Below are positions 35,168 through 44,301 of a DNA stretch of 64,000 nucleotides, one piece after another (position 1 is the first letter of the stretch; every line of letters starts with the position of its first letter). The position numbers and the translations under genes are program-made. The notes beneath the pieces are model-generated. The model did no database searches. It had not been told where the DNA came from and saw only the letters and a program-made list of their open reading frames with translations. The DNA lies in the NCBI RefSeq assembly GCF_905397375.1, contig NZ_CAJPVG010000001.1, forward strand, positions 310,001 to 374,000, in the 5' to 3' direction. The stretch comes from Ralstonia mannitolilytica. Its GTDB lineage: Bacteria > Pseudomonadota > Gammaproteobacteria > Burkholderiales > Burkholderiaceae.

Positions 35168-37129
35168 CTATGCCGCCTTGCGCTGGACCGGCGGCACGAT
35201 CTTCGCGTCCACCAGCTTCAGCGTTGCGCTGACACTCCCCTCGCGGCCGTCTTCAAACCGGACGCGCGTCTCGATGTACTGCTCGTGCCTGCCCGCATAC
35301 AGCGCGTCGATCAGTACGGCGTACTTCTCGGCGATGTAGCGGCGGCGCACCTTGCGCGTGCGCGTCAGCTCGTCGTCGTCCGGGTCCAGCTCCTTGTGAA
35401 GGATCAGGAAACGCGCGATCTGCGAACCCGACAGCATCGGGTCCTCCGCCAGGTCGGCATTCACCTGCGCCACACACTCCGCAATCATCTCGATCACCTG
35501 CGGCTGACCGGCCAGGTCGATATAGCCGGCGTAAGGCAGATGGCGGCGCTCGGCCCAGTTGCCCACGGCCTCGAAGTCGATGTTGATGAACACGCAGACC
35601 CGGTCGCGATCGGCGCCAAAGGCCACGGCTTCCTTGATGTACGGGAAGAACTTGAGCTTGTTCTCGATGTACTTGGGCGCGAACATCGAACCGTCGGCCA
35701 GCCTGCCGACATCCTTGGCGCGATCGATGATCCGCAGGTGGCCGTCGGCGTCGATGAGGCCCGCGTCGCCGGTCATGAAATAGCCGTCGGCGTCGATTGC
35801 CTCGCGCGTGGCGTCGTCGCGCTTGTAGTAGCCCTTGAGCAGGCCAACGCCGCGCACCAGCACCTCTCCGCTGTCGGCAATGCGGATCTCCATGCCCGGC
35901 GCGGCCGGCCCCACGGAATCGAACTTGACCTGGCCATCGGGCTGCAGGCAGACATAGGCGCAGGTCTCCGTCTGGCCGTAGAACTGCTTCACGTTCACGC
36001 CGATGGAGCGGTAGAAGCGGAACAGGTCCGGCCCGATCGCCTCGCCGGCGGTATACGCCACGCGGATGCGGCTCATGCCGAGCACGTTGCGCAGCGGCCC
36101 ATAGATCAGCAGTTCGCCCAGCGCATAGCGCGCGCGGTCCAGCGCAGCGACGGGCTGCCCGTCGAGAATCTGCGTACCGCAGCGCCGTGCCACGCGCATC
36201 GCCCAGTCGAACAGCCTGCGCTTGATCCAGCCCGCGTCTTCCATGCGGATCATCACCTGCGTGAGCAGACCTTCGTAGATGCGCGGCGGCGCGAAGTAGT
36301 AGGTCGGGCCGATCTCGCGCAGGTCGGTCATCACCGTCTCGCGCGACTCGGGGCAGTTGACGGTAAAGCCAGCCACCATGGCCTGCGCATACGAAAACAG
36401 GTTGTCGCCCACCCACGCCATCGGCAGGTAGGACAGTACGTCGTCATCGGCATGCAGGCCGTCAAAGGCGCAGCCGCGCGTGGCCACGGCAATCAGGCTG
36501 CGGTGCGCGTGGCACACCCCCTTGGGCTTGCCGGTGGTGCCGGAGGTGTAGAGGATGATGGCCGTGTCATCGGGCGCGCCGGCCTCCACGGCCGCCTCGT
36601 AGAAGCCCGGATGCGCGCGGTCGAACTCGCGGCCGATCTCCTGGATGCGCTCATACGACATCAGCTCGGCATCGTCGTAGTCGCGCAGGCCGCGCGGGTC
36701 TTCGTAGACGATCCATTGCAGCGGACGCGCCTGCCCCGCGAGTTGCGGCTGCAGCTCGAGCAGCTTGTCGACCTGCTCCTGGTCTTCGGCAATGGCAAAC
36801 GCGATCTCGGCATCGGCCAGCACATGCAGCATTTCCGCGGCCACCGCATCCTGGTAGAGCGGGATGGGCACGCCGCCCAGCGCCTGGGCGGCCGTCATCG
36901 CCCAGTACAGGCGCGGACGGTTGTCGCCGACCACGGCCAGGTTCATGCCGCGCTCGAAGCCCAGCGCCGCCAGGCCGCAAGCAAGCGCGCGCACTTCCTG
37001 CGCCACCTGCGCCCACGTCGTGGTCTGCCAGATGCCGAGATCCTTCTCGCGATAGGCCGGGTGGCCTGGCCTGCTCTGGGCGTGCGCCAGCAGCAGTCGC
37101 GGAAAAGTCGTCGCCGACGAATCCTGCAT
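35168..37129 (-). CDS. long-chain acyl-CoA synthetase-like AMP-binding enzyme
   Basis: A 653-residue adenylate-forming ligase of the FadD15/FAA1 type. Motifs: AIILYTSGTTGKPKGV (P-loop), YFAPPRIYEGL, QFYGQTETCAYV and GYFMTGDAGLIDADGHLRI. MQDSSATTFP at 37129 follows AGGAG; the open frame continues 41 codons upstream without homology-like content. First gene of the operon that encodes the complete Liv-type importer and ends with a PaaK-like ligase. It probably activates an imported carboxylic acid. Confidence 0.9.
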   Translation of the reverse strand: MQDSSATTFPRLLLAHAQSRPGHPAYREKDLGIWQTTTWAQVAQEVRALACGLAALGFERGMNLAVVGDNRPRLYWAMTAAQALGGVPIPLYQDAVAAEMLHVLADAEIAFAIAEDQEQVDKLLELQPQLAGQARPLQWIVYEDPRGLRDYDDAELMSYERIQEIGREFDRAHPGFYEAAVEAGAPDDTAIILYTSGTTGKPKGVCHAHRSLIAVATRGCAFDGLHADDDVLSYLPMAWVGDNLFSYAQAMVAGFTVNCPESRETVMTDLREIGPTYYFAPPRIYEGLLTQVMIRMEDAGWIKRRLFDWAMRVARRCGTQILDGQPVAALDRARYALGELLIYGPLRNVLGMSRIRVAYTAGEAIGPDLFRFYRSIGVNVKQFYGQTETCAYVCLQPDGQVKFDSVGPAAPGMEIRIADSGEVLVRGVGLLKGYYKRDDATREAIDADGYFMTGDAGLIDADGHLRIIDRAKDVGRLADGSMFAPKYIENKLKFFPYIKEAVAFGADRDRVCVFINIDFEAVGNWAERRHLPYAGYIDLAGQPQVIEMIAECVAQVNADLAEDPMLSGSQIARFLILHKELDPDDDELTRTRKVRRRYIAEKYAVLIDALYAGRHEQYIETRVRFEDGREGSVSATLKLVDAKIVPPVQRKAA

Positions 37130-37369
37130 GCGTGTCTCCTGTCCCTTTCGCCTCCCTGACCGGGAGGCCGCTTCTGCTGCTGGTGTCCAGGCTCGGGTGT
37201 CCAACCACCCGTTCGTGTATGCCGCCCGTCTTCGCAGGCTGATTTTCCGCACGAGCGTTCGTTCTGGTGCCCGGCCTCAATCGTGACGGTAAGATAGTCC
37301 ACGCCTTTTTGGCCGGATGTCGCGCCGGTGACAATTCCGGGTTAATCCCTACAGGAACTCCCAAAACCC

Positions 37370-38038
37370 ATGCCGAATGACTTCATCGACCACTGCGCGT
37401 GGGCAGCGGACCTGAGCGCGGAACAACGCGAGCGCGTATGGCAGGCCACCTACGTGCGCGAATACGGCCCGGGCGACTACATCAGCCACAAGGGTGAGCG
37501 CGCCGAGGAGTGGATGGGCGTGGTCGACGGGCTGGTCAAGATCACCACGGTGTCGCCATCCGGCAAGTCCGTCACGTTTACCGGGGTGCCGACCGGCGGC
37601 TGGTTCGGCGAAGGCGCCGTGCTCAAGCACGAAGTGCGCAAGTACGACGTGATGGCGCTGCGCCGCTCCCGCATCGCCTTCATCCCGCGCGAGACCTTCC
37701 AATGGCTGCTCGACACGAGCCTGCCCTTCACCCGCTTCCTCCTGATGCAGCTGAACGAGCGGCTCGGCCAGTTCATTGCGGCGGTCGAGTACGAACGGCT
37801 GCTCGACATTGATTCGCGCGTGGCACGAGCCGTGTCGTCGCTGTTCAACGAGCTGCTGTATCCGCGGCTGGGCAACACGCTCGAGATCTCGCAGGAAGAG
37901 ATCGGGCTGCTGGCGGGCATCTCGCGCCAGCGCGCCAACCAGGCCCTGAAGGTGCTCGAACAGCAGGGGCTGGTCAGGGTGGATTACGGTGTGATCGAGG
38001 TGCGCGACCTCGTCGGCCTCAGGCAGTACGGCGAGTAG
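37370..38038 (+). CDS. Crp/Fnr-family regulator (copy A)
   Basis: 222 residues: N-terminal cyclic-nucleotide-binding-like beta roll (GVVDGLVKITTVSPSGKSV, GGWFGEGAVL), long dimer helix, and C-terminal winged HTH (EISQEEIGLLAGISRQRANQALKVLE). The Arg-Ser/Thr pair that holds cAMP phosphate in CRP is not apparent, and there is no FNR-type cysteine cluster, so the effector is unknown. Divergent from the acyl-CoA-synthetase/Liv operon (240 bp between starts), which it may control. Confidence 0.88.
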   Translation: MPNDFIDHCAWAADLSAEQRERVWQATYVREYGPGDYISHKGERAEEWMGVVDGLVKITTVSPSGKSVTFTGVPTGGWFGEGAVLKHEVRKYDVMALRRSRIAFIPRETFQWLLDTSLPFTRFLLMQLNERLGQFIAAVEYERLLDIDSRVARAVSSLFNELLYPRLGNTLEISQEEIGLLAGISRQRANQALKVLEQQGLVRVDYGVIEVRDLVGLRQYGE

Positions 38039-38105
38039 CCGCCCTCTGCACAAACGCCTGCACCGTGCGACACTCACCGCCAACACCGCACCGGAGGAGA
38101 CCCGC

Positions 38106-38738
38106 ATGCCCGCCAAGACTGTAGACTGGTTCTTCGATGTCATCTCGCCATTTGCCTACCTGCAGCTCGAGCAGTTCGACAAGCTGCCCTCGGACATCGT
38201 CATCGCGCCGCGCCCCGTGGTGCTCGGCGCCATCCTGAATCACTGGGGCCAGAAAGGCCCGGCAGAGATCGGCGCCAAGCGCGTGTTCACATATCGGCAT
38301 GCGCTGTTCCGTGCGCAGCAGCTGGGCATTCCGTTTCGCATGCCGCCGGCCCATCCGTTCAACCCCATCAAGGCCTTGCGGCTGACCATCGCCATGGGCG
38401 GTTCACTGGAAGCCGTGCGCGCCGTGTTCCGGCACATCTGGCGCGACGGGCACGATGTCGGGTCGACCGAAGGCTTTGCAGCGCTGTGCGAGGCCGTCGG
38501 CTTTGCACAAGGGGTGTCCGCCGTCGAGCAGCCGTCCGTCAAGGAGGCACTGCGGCACCACACCGATGCCGCCATCGCGCTGGGCGTGTTCGGCGTGCCG
38601 ACACTTGCGGCCGACGGCGAGCTGTTCTGGGGCGAGGACGCGACGGCCCTGTTCCTCCAGTGCCAATCGACCGACTGGCTCTCCACCCCGGAAGTCCACC
38701 GCATCAGCACGCTGCCGGTGGGCGTGCAGCGTGCGTGA
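38106..38738 (+). CDS. DsbA-family HCCA isomerase-like protein
   Basis: 210-residue thioredoxin-fold protein of the 2-hydroxychromene-2-carboxylate isomerase / GST-kappa group: VDWFFDVISPFAYLQLE carries the Ser that replaces the DsbA cysteine, and GVFGVPTLAADGELFWGED is the family C-terminal motif. Relatives act with glutathione on aromatic breakdown intermediates; substrate here unknown. Preceded by GGAGGAGACCCGC. Its end overlaps the next gene by eight bases. Confidence 0.85.
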   Translation: MPAKTVDWFFDVISPFAYLQLEQFDKLPSDIVIAPRPVVLGAILNHWGQKGPAEIGAKRVFTYRHALFRAQQLGIPFRMPPAHPFNPIKALRLTIAMGGSLEAVRAVFRHIWRDGHDVGSTEGFAALCEAVGFAQGVSAVEQPSVKEALRHHTDAAIALGVFGVPTLAADGELFWGEDATALFLQCQSTDWLSTPEVHRISTLPVGVQRA

Positions 38739-39435
38739 GCCGCAGGACGCCGCGCGCCCGGGTATCAACCGCGCGCGGCTGGCCCACATTGCGGCGTGGT
38801 CGATCGACCTGCCCGCCGACGAAGCCGAGCGCGCCAGCACCGGCATCATCGAGCGCACCTACGAGCGCGGCAGCTGCATCTGCGCGAAAGACACGGTGCT
38901 GGACTCCTGGACGGGCGTGGTCAGCGGCCTGGTGAAGATCGGCACGGTGTCACCGGAGGGGCGCAACGTCACCTTTACGGGGGTCACGGCCGGCGGCTGG
39001 TTCGGCGAGGGCTCCTTGCTCAAGAACGAGCCGCGCCGCTACGACATCATCGCGCTGCGCGACACGCGCATGGCCTTCATGAACCGCGCGACGTTCCAGT
39101 GGCTCGTGCAGAACAGCGTCGCGTTCAACCGCTTCCTGGTGCGGCAGCTCAACGAGCGGCTCGGCCACTTCATGGCGCTGCTCGAGTACGACCGCATGCT
39201 CGATACCACGCCGCGGCTCGCGCGCTGCATTGCCTCGCTGTTCAACCCGGTCCTCTACCCCAGCGCCGGCGACCACCTCGAGATCACGCAGGAAGAGCTC
39301 GGCCTGCTCTCTGGCATGACGCGCCAGGCAGCCAACCAGTCGCTCAAGGCCCTGGAGAGGGACGGTGTGGTGCGGCTGGAATATGGCGGGGTGACGGTCG
39401 TCGACCTCGACCGGCTGCGCAGCTACGGCGCCTGA
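38731..39435 (+). CDS. Crp/Fnr-family regulator (copy B)
   Basis: 234 residues from a GTG that overlaps the previous stop. It is clearly paralogous to the regulator at 37370: GVVSGLVKIGTVSPEGRNVT, GGWFGEGSLL, QLNERLGHFMALLEYDRML and ITQEELGLLSGMTRQAANQS. The open frame upstream of 38731 overlaps the isomerase gene in another frame and is not used. Effector unknown. Confidence 0.85.
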   Translation: MREPQDAARPGINRARLAHIAAWSIDLPADEAERASTGIIERTYERGSCICAKDTVLDSWTGVVSGLVKIGTVSPEGRNVTFTGVTAGGWFGEGSLLKNEPRRYDIIALRDTRMAFMNRATFQWLVQNSVAFNRFLVRQLNERLGHFMALLEYDRMLDTTPRLARCIASLFNPVLYPSAGDHLEITQEELGLLSGMTRQAANQSLKALERDGVVRLEYGGVTVVDLDRLRSYGA

Positions 39436-39593
39436 ACGTCACCACTATTAACGAATTTTCATCTCGCCGGGCGCGGTCCTCCCGCTAGAATCGCGGCGCA
39501 ACAAAACAAGATCACTAAGCTGCGGCATGCGCCCCGCGCGCGCGGCAGCCGGAAGAGGGAACAGGGCCGCGCACCCCGTGCTTGCCCGCATCT

Positions 39594-40580
39594 ATGCTGC
39601 CGATTCATCTGCTTTCCACCGGCAAGGCGCTGCCGGAGCAACAAGTCACGTCCGCTGAACTGGATGCCCGCCTCGGGCATCGGGCGGGGTACGTGCGCGA
39701 GAAGTCCGGCATCGACGTTCGCCACCATGCCACGCTGGCCGAGCGCCAGTCGGAACTCGCCGGCGCTGCCGTGCGCGATGCACTGCGCCGCGCCGATGTT
39801 CCGGCTGCGTCCATCGACCTGCTGATCTCCGCCTCGGGCGTGCAAGAACAGGCGCTGCCCAACACGGCCGCGCACATCCTCGAGCCCGCCGGGCTGCCGG
39901 CCGGCACGCCTGCGTTTGATGTCAATGCGAGTTGTCTGAGCTTCGTAACGGCGCTGCATGTGGCGGGCAGCCTCCTGACGACGGGCGCGTACAAGCGCAT
40001 CGCCGTGGTGGCGTCCGACCTCGCCTCGCGCGGCATCGACTGGGACGACGCCGAGACCGCATTGATCTTTGGCGACGGCGCAGCGGCGGTCATCGTTGAG
40101 GCGGCGCGGTCGATGTCCGGCGCGGGCATCCACGCCTACCGCATGGAGACCTACCCCGCCGGCAAAACCTACTGCGAAATCCGCGCGGGCGGCACGCGCC
40201 GCAACCCGCGCACCGGTGCGCAACCGACCGATTACCTGTTCCACATGGATGGCAAGCGCGTATTCAAGCTCGCCTCGCAACTGATGGACGGTTTCCTCGA
40301 TCGGCTGTTCGCGGGCAGCCAATACACGCTGCGCGACATGCATGTCGTCGTGCCGCACCAGGCAAGCCACCTGGGGATGCAGCATCTGCGCACGCGGTTG
40401 GGCGTGCCGGAAGCCAGCGTGGTCGATATCTACGCGCAGCACGGCAACCAGGTGGCCGCGTCGATTCCCACCGCGCTGCATGAAGCCGTGACGACCCAAC
40501 GCATCGAGCCCGGCAAACCGGTGCTGCTGGTCGGCACGGCGGCCGGCCTGACGCTCGGCGGCATGGTGCTGACGCTATGA
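39594..40580 (+). CDS. 3-oxoacyl-ACP synthase III / OleA-like ketosynthase
   Basis: 328-residue thiolase-fold ketosynthase with the FabH triad visible: C114 (VNASCLSFV), H255 (VVPHQASH) and N285 (HGNQVAAS). It would condense an acyl-CoA with malonyl-ACP or with a second acyl-CoA. First gene of a seven-gene operon. The ATG at 39594 is used, since a TTG four codons upstream is less likely. The 158-bp gap before it holds a TAGAAT -10-like box at 39486 but no convincing -35. Confidence 0.85.
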   Translation: MLPIHLLSTGKALPEQQVTSAELDARLGHRAGYVREKSGIDVRHHATLAERQSELAGAAVRDALRRADVPAASIDLLISASGVQEQALPNTAAHILEPAGLPAGTPAFDVNASCLSFVTALHVAGSLLTTGAYKRIAVVASDLASRGIDWDDAETALIFGDGAAAVIVEAARSMSGAGIHAYRMETYPAGKTYCEIRAGGTRRNPRTGAQPTDYLFHMDGKRVFKLASQLMDGFLDRLFAGSQYTLRDMHVVVPHQASHLGMQHLRTRLGVPEASVVDIYAQHGNQVAASIPTALHEAVTTQRIEPGKPVLLVGTAAGLTLGGMVLTL

Positions 40581-41590
40581 CGACGCTGGTGACGGGCGCC
40601 ACCGGTGGGCTCGGCCGCAACGCGGTCGACGCGCTGCTCGCGCAAGGCGCTCGCGTGCGCGCGACGGGGCGCGATGCCACGCAACGCGACGCCTTTGCCG
40701 CCCGTGGCGCCCACTATGTGCCGGCCGATCTGGCACAGCTGGCACCCACCACGCTGGATGCGCTGCTCGACGGTGTCGACACGGTCTGGCATTGCGCGGC
40801 GCTGTCATCGCCCTGGGGTGCGTATGCAGACTTCTACGCGGCCAATGTGCGCGCCACGGCGGCGCTCGCCGAAGGTGCCGTCAAGCGTGGCGTCCGCCGC
40901 TTCGTGCATATCTCCACACCGTCGATCTATTTCGACTACCAGCATCACGCCGATCTGCCCGAGAGCTATCGCCCCGCGCGCTTCGCCAATCATTACGCGG
41001 CGACGAAGATGCTGGCAGAAGCGGCCATCCTGCAGCAGGTCGCCACGCAGCACCGCACGCACTTCGTCATCCTGCGGCCGCGCGGGCTCTTCGGCCCGCA
41101 CGATCGCGTGGTCCTGCCACGCATCCTGCACTTGCTGGAGCTGCGCGGCGGCGTGCTGCCCCTGCCCCGTGGCGGCGCGGCGCGCATGGACCTGACCTAT
41201 CTGGAAAACGTGGTGCACGCCATGCAGTGCGCCACCACGGCGAGCGTGCCTTCCGGCGCCGCCTACAACATCACCAATCACGCGCCTGCCACGCTGCGCG
41301 ATCTGCTCGATCAACTGCTGGGCCAGCAGCTCGGCCTGCGTTATCGCATCCGCGCAGTGCCGTATCCGGCGATGGCGCTGGCGGCGCGTGCCATGGAAGG
41401 TGCCAGCGCCGTCACGCGTCGCGAGCCGCTGCTCACGCGCTACAGCGCCGCGGCCCTGCACTACGACATGACGCTCGCCAACGACCGCGCGCGCATCGAA
41501 CTCGGCTACGTGCCGCCCATCGACATGGCCGAAGGCATCCGCCGCACGGCTCACTGGTTACGTGAACATGGCAACGTTGTCCGTTTTTGA
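40577..41590 (+). CDS. NAD(P)-dependent 3-beta-HSD/OleD-like reductase
   Basis: 337-residue extended short-chain dehydrogenase: Rossmann motif TGATGGLGRNAV at the N-terminus and catalytic YAATK (after RFANH). Closest in style to 3-beta-hydroxysteroid dehydrogenase and OleD, which reduces 2-alkyl-3-ketoacids. Start overlaps the ketosynthase stop (ATGA), so the two are probably made together; reduction of the ketosynthase product is the natural inference. Confidence 0.82.
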   Translation: MTTLVTGATGGLGRNAVDALLAQGARVRATGRDATQRDAFAARGAHYVPADLAQLAPTTLDALLDGVDTVWHCAALSSPWGAYADFYAANVRATAALAEGAVKRGVRRFVHISTPSIYFDYQHHADLPESYRPARFANHYAATKMLAEAAILQQVATQHRTHFVILRPRGLFGPHDRVVLPRILHLLELRGGVLPLPRGGAARMDLTYLENVVHAMQCATTASVPSGAAYNITNHAPATLRDLLDQLLGQQLGLRYRIRAVPYPAMALAARAMEGASAVTRREPLLTRYSAAALHYDMTLANDRARIELGYVPPIDMAEGIRRTAHWLREHGNVVRF

Positions 41591-42374
41591 AGCCGGGTAC
41601 TGCACGCATACCGCATGTGTGGCGCTGCGCGGCGCGGGCCTGCGCACCTGCGCGTTTCCCGCACGCGCCTGGCTGATCGAAGCCGCCGGGCGGCGCTGGC
41701 TGTGGGACACGGGCTACGCCTCCCATTTCCATGACCACACGCGCAGTGGCCTGTTTGCGATCTATCGCAAGGTCACGCCCGTGTATTTCGACACGTCGGA
41801 ATCCATGGCGGCGCAGCTTGCGCAACAGGGCGTGCGCCCGGCTGATCTGGATGGATTGATCGTCTCGCATTTCCACGGCGACCACGTTGCCGGCCTGCGC
41901 GACTTTCCGGGCGTGCCGGTCATCTGCTCCGGCGAGGGATGGATGCACCTGCGCGCGCTGCGTGGCGTTTCCGCGTTGCGGCGCGCTTTCGTGCCGGGGC
42001 TGATTCCCGAAGATTTTGAAACGCGCACGCGCTTTGTCGAACAGTTCGAGCAAGTCGCGCTGCCGCCGGAGCTGGCGCCATTCACATCCGCCTGGGCCTT
42101 GCCCGACAGCAACGGCGACGTGCTGCTCGTGCCGCTGCCCGGCCACGCCGCCGGGCACCTTGGCGCGTTTGTCCGCACGCAGGAAGGCTGGGTGCTGCTA
42201 GCCGCCGACGCCGCCTGGTCGCCGCTGAGCTATCGCGAGCTGCGCGGGCCGTCGGTACTGGCGTATTCGATCATGGAAGACCGCCATGCCTACTTCGACA
42301 CGCTGCGCAAGCTGCACGCGCTCGATGCGGGCGGCCACGTGCGCATCCTGCTCACACACGAGGGGGCGTTGTGA
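41568..42374 (+). CDS. metallo-beta-lactamase-fold hydrolase
   Basis: About 268 residues with the metal motif SHFHGDHVAG and a later GHAAGHLGAFV plus LAADAAWSP, as in lactonase/glyoxalase-II-like hydrolases. It may open a lactone or thioester in the lipid pathway. The ATG at 41568 (GTG two codons earlier possible) lies inside the reductase gene, giving a 23-bp overlap. Confidence 0.82.
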   Translation: MATLSVFEAGYCTHTACVALRGAGLRTCAFPARAWLIEAAGRRWLWDTGYASHFHDHTRSGLFAIYRKVTPVYFDTSESMAAQLAQQGVRPADLDGLIVSHFHGDHVAGLRDFPGVPVICSGEGWMHLRALRGVSALRRAFVPGLIPEDFETRTRFVEQFEQVALPPELAPFTSAWALPDSNGDVLLVPLPGHAAGHLGAFVRTQEGWVLLAADAAWSPLSYRELRGPSVLAYSIMEDRHAYFDTLRKLHALDAGGHVRILLTHEGAL

Positions 42375-43681
42375 CGGCGTTGCACCGCCTGCTGTGGTCG
42401 TACTGGCAAACGCGCCGGCTGCGGCTGCCTGATCGCGCCGCGCTGGAAGCGCACCAGCAGCGGCAGATCTCGCGCTTCACGCAACGCGTGCTGACTCGCA
42501 GCCCGTATTTCCGCCCGTTCGCATCGAAGCCGATGCACGAATGGCCGTTGATGGACAAGGCCACGATGATGGCCAATTTCGACGCCATGAACACCGCCGG
42601 CCTGCGCCTGAACGACGTGCTGGCCTGCGCGCAACAGGCCGAGCAGTCACGCGATTTCCGGCCGACGGTCGGTGCGTATTCAGTGGGCTTGTCGTCAGGC
42701 ACCTCCGGCGGACGCGGCGTATTCGTCGTGAGCCCGACCGAGCGTGCGCAGTGGGCCGGCATTCTGCTCGCCAAGCTGCTGCCGCGCGGGCTGTTGCACG
42801 GCGAGCGCGTCGCGCTGTTCCTGCGCGCCAACAGCAATCTGTACACCGCCGTGCGCAACCCGTGGCTGACGTTCTCGTTCTTTGATCTGTTTGCGCCGTT
42901 CGAATCGCACCGCGCGCCGCTGGAAGCATTGCAGCCGACCATCATCGTGGGGCCGGCGCAGGTGCTGCGTGCGCTTGCCATGGAGAAGCTTGCCGGCCGG
43001 CTCGACATCGCGCCCGTGCAGGTGCTGTCCGGCGCCGAAGTGCTGGAACCGATGGACCGCGCACTGCTTGCACAGGCCTTTGGCAACGTCGGTGAGGTCT
43101 ATCAGGCCACCGAAGGCTTTCTGGGCGCGACCTGCCCGCACGGCACGCTGCACCTGAACGAAGCGCACGTGCACATCGAGCCGCAATGGCTGGACGCGCG
43201 CCGCTTCGTCCCCGTCATTACCGATTTCACACGCCGCACGCAACCCATCGTGCGCTACCGGCTCGATGACATCCTCATCCGCCGCGAGCCGGCGCTGGGC
43301 GCTTGCCCCTGCGGCAATCCGGCGATGGCCATCGAGCGTATCGAAGGCCGCTGCGACGATACGCTCGTCCTGCCCGCGCTGGGCGGCGGCACCGTCACGC
43401 TGTTTGCCGACGTGTGTTCGCGGGCGCTGGCACAGGCGCTGCCGCTGCACGCGGATTACCGCCTGGTGCAGACCGATGCGAACACGCTCGCGTTGTCCAT
43501 TCACCCGGCCGACGCCGACATTGCACGCGCGTGCCGGGCGCACCTGACCGATGTCTTCGCCTGCCAGGGTGTCGATGCATCGCGCGTGACGTGGCACGCC
43601 ACGCCCGAGCGCATCGCCACCGATTTCACCACCAAGCGCCGCCGCATCGTCCGGCTCGCGGCGCCAGGAGCGTCACGATGA
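42371..43681 (+). CDS. CapK/F390-synthetase-like adenylating enzyme
   Basis: 436-residue adenylate-forming enzyme of the PaaK/CapK/coenzyme-F390-synthetase group: SSGTSGGRGVFVVSPTE (phosphate loop), VYQATEGFLGATC and PIVRYRLDDIL. It would activate a carboxylate. GTG start overlaps the previous stop (GTGA). Its position between a hydrolase and a PAP2 protein suggests it acts on the acyl product of the ketosynthase. Confidence 0.82.
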   Translation: MTALHRLLWSYWQTRRLRLPDRAALEAHQQRQISRFTQRVLTRSPYFRPFASKPMHEWPLMDKATMMANFDAMNTAGLRLNDVLACAQQAEQSRDFRPTVGAYSVGLSSGTSGGRGVFVVSPTERAQWAGILLAKLLPRGLLHGERVALFLRANSNLYTAVRNPWLTFSFFDLFAPFESHRAPLEALQPTIIVGPAQVLRALAMEKLAGRLDIAPVQVLSGAEVLEPMDRALLAQAFGNVGEVYQATEGFLGATCPHGTLHLNEAHVHIEPQWLDARRFVPVITDFTRRTQPIVRYRLDDILIRREPALGACPCGNPAMAIERIEGRCDDTLVLPALGGGTVTLFADVCSRALAQALPLHADYRLVQTDANTLALSIHPADADIARACRAHLTDVFACQGVDASRVTWHATPERIATDFTTKRRRIVRLAAPGASR

Positions 43682-44301
43682 GCCCGCTTGCCACGCGCCT
43701 GCGTCATATGGCCTTTGGCTGGTGTTCGGTGGGCCTCGTCTATGGCCTCTGCGGAGCGCTGCAGGGCGTTGGCACGATCGTGCCCGAGACTGCACTGGAC
43801 CGCGCCATTCCGTTCAGCACGTCGGGCATCTGGCTGTACGTGTCGTTCTTCGTGCTGATTCCGCTGGCGTACTTGCAGGCCGACATGTCGCGGCTGCCCT
43901 GGCTGGAACGCGCCATGCAGATGAGCGCGCTCGTGAGCGGTGCGGTGTTCATGCTGTGGCCGACCACGCTGCACTACCCGCCGCTGGCGGACGCATCGTT
44001 GCCCGGCAGCGTGCAACGCATGCTGATCGCCATGGATTCGAGCCAGAACTGCCTGCCCTCTCTGCATGGGGCGCTCACGCTGCTCTCGGTGTGGGCGCTG
44101 GCGGATTCGCGCAGGCCGATGCGCACGGCGCTCGCGGCCGCCTGGGGGCTCGGCATCCTGTACGCCACGATCCAGACGCGCCGGCACGTCGCACTTGACC
44201 TGTCGGCAGGCGTGGCCGTGGGTGTGCTGTGCGGCGCGGCTGTCCGTCTATGGTTGGCGCGGCGCGCGTCAACGCTCTCCATCGAACCGGTGTCCACATG
44301 A
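43678..44301 (+). CDS. PAP2/AUR1-like phosphatase, membrane
   Basis: 207 residues with about six TM segments and the PAP2 core: NCLPSLHGAL (PSLH motif as in AUR1/inositol phosphotransferases) and TRRHVALDLSAG (His-x3-Asp motif). Such enzymes dephosphorylate lipid phosphates or transfer head groups. Start overlaps the ligase stop (ATGA) and has CCAGGAGCGTCACG upstream. Confidence 0.8.
   Translation: MSPLATRLRHMAFGWCSVGLVYGLCGALQGVGTIVPETALDRAIPFSTSGIWLYVSFFVLIPLAYLQADMSRLPWLERAMQMSALVSGAVFMLWPTTLHYPPLADASLPGSVQRMLIAMDSSQNCLPSLHGALTLLSVWALADSRRPMRTALAAAWGLGILYATIQTRRHVALDLSAGVAVGVLCGAAVRLWLARRASTLSIEPVST

Noticed and set aside
34892..37159. 755-codon plus-strand open frame
   Set aside because: Antisense to the acyl-CoA synthetase gene whose motifs are complete; shadow frame.
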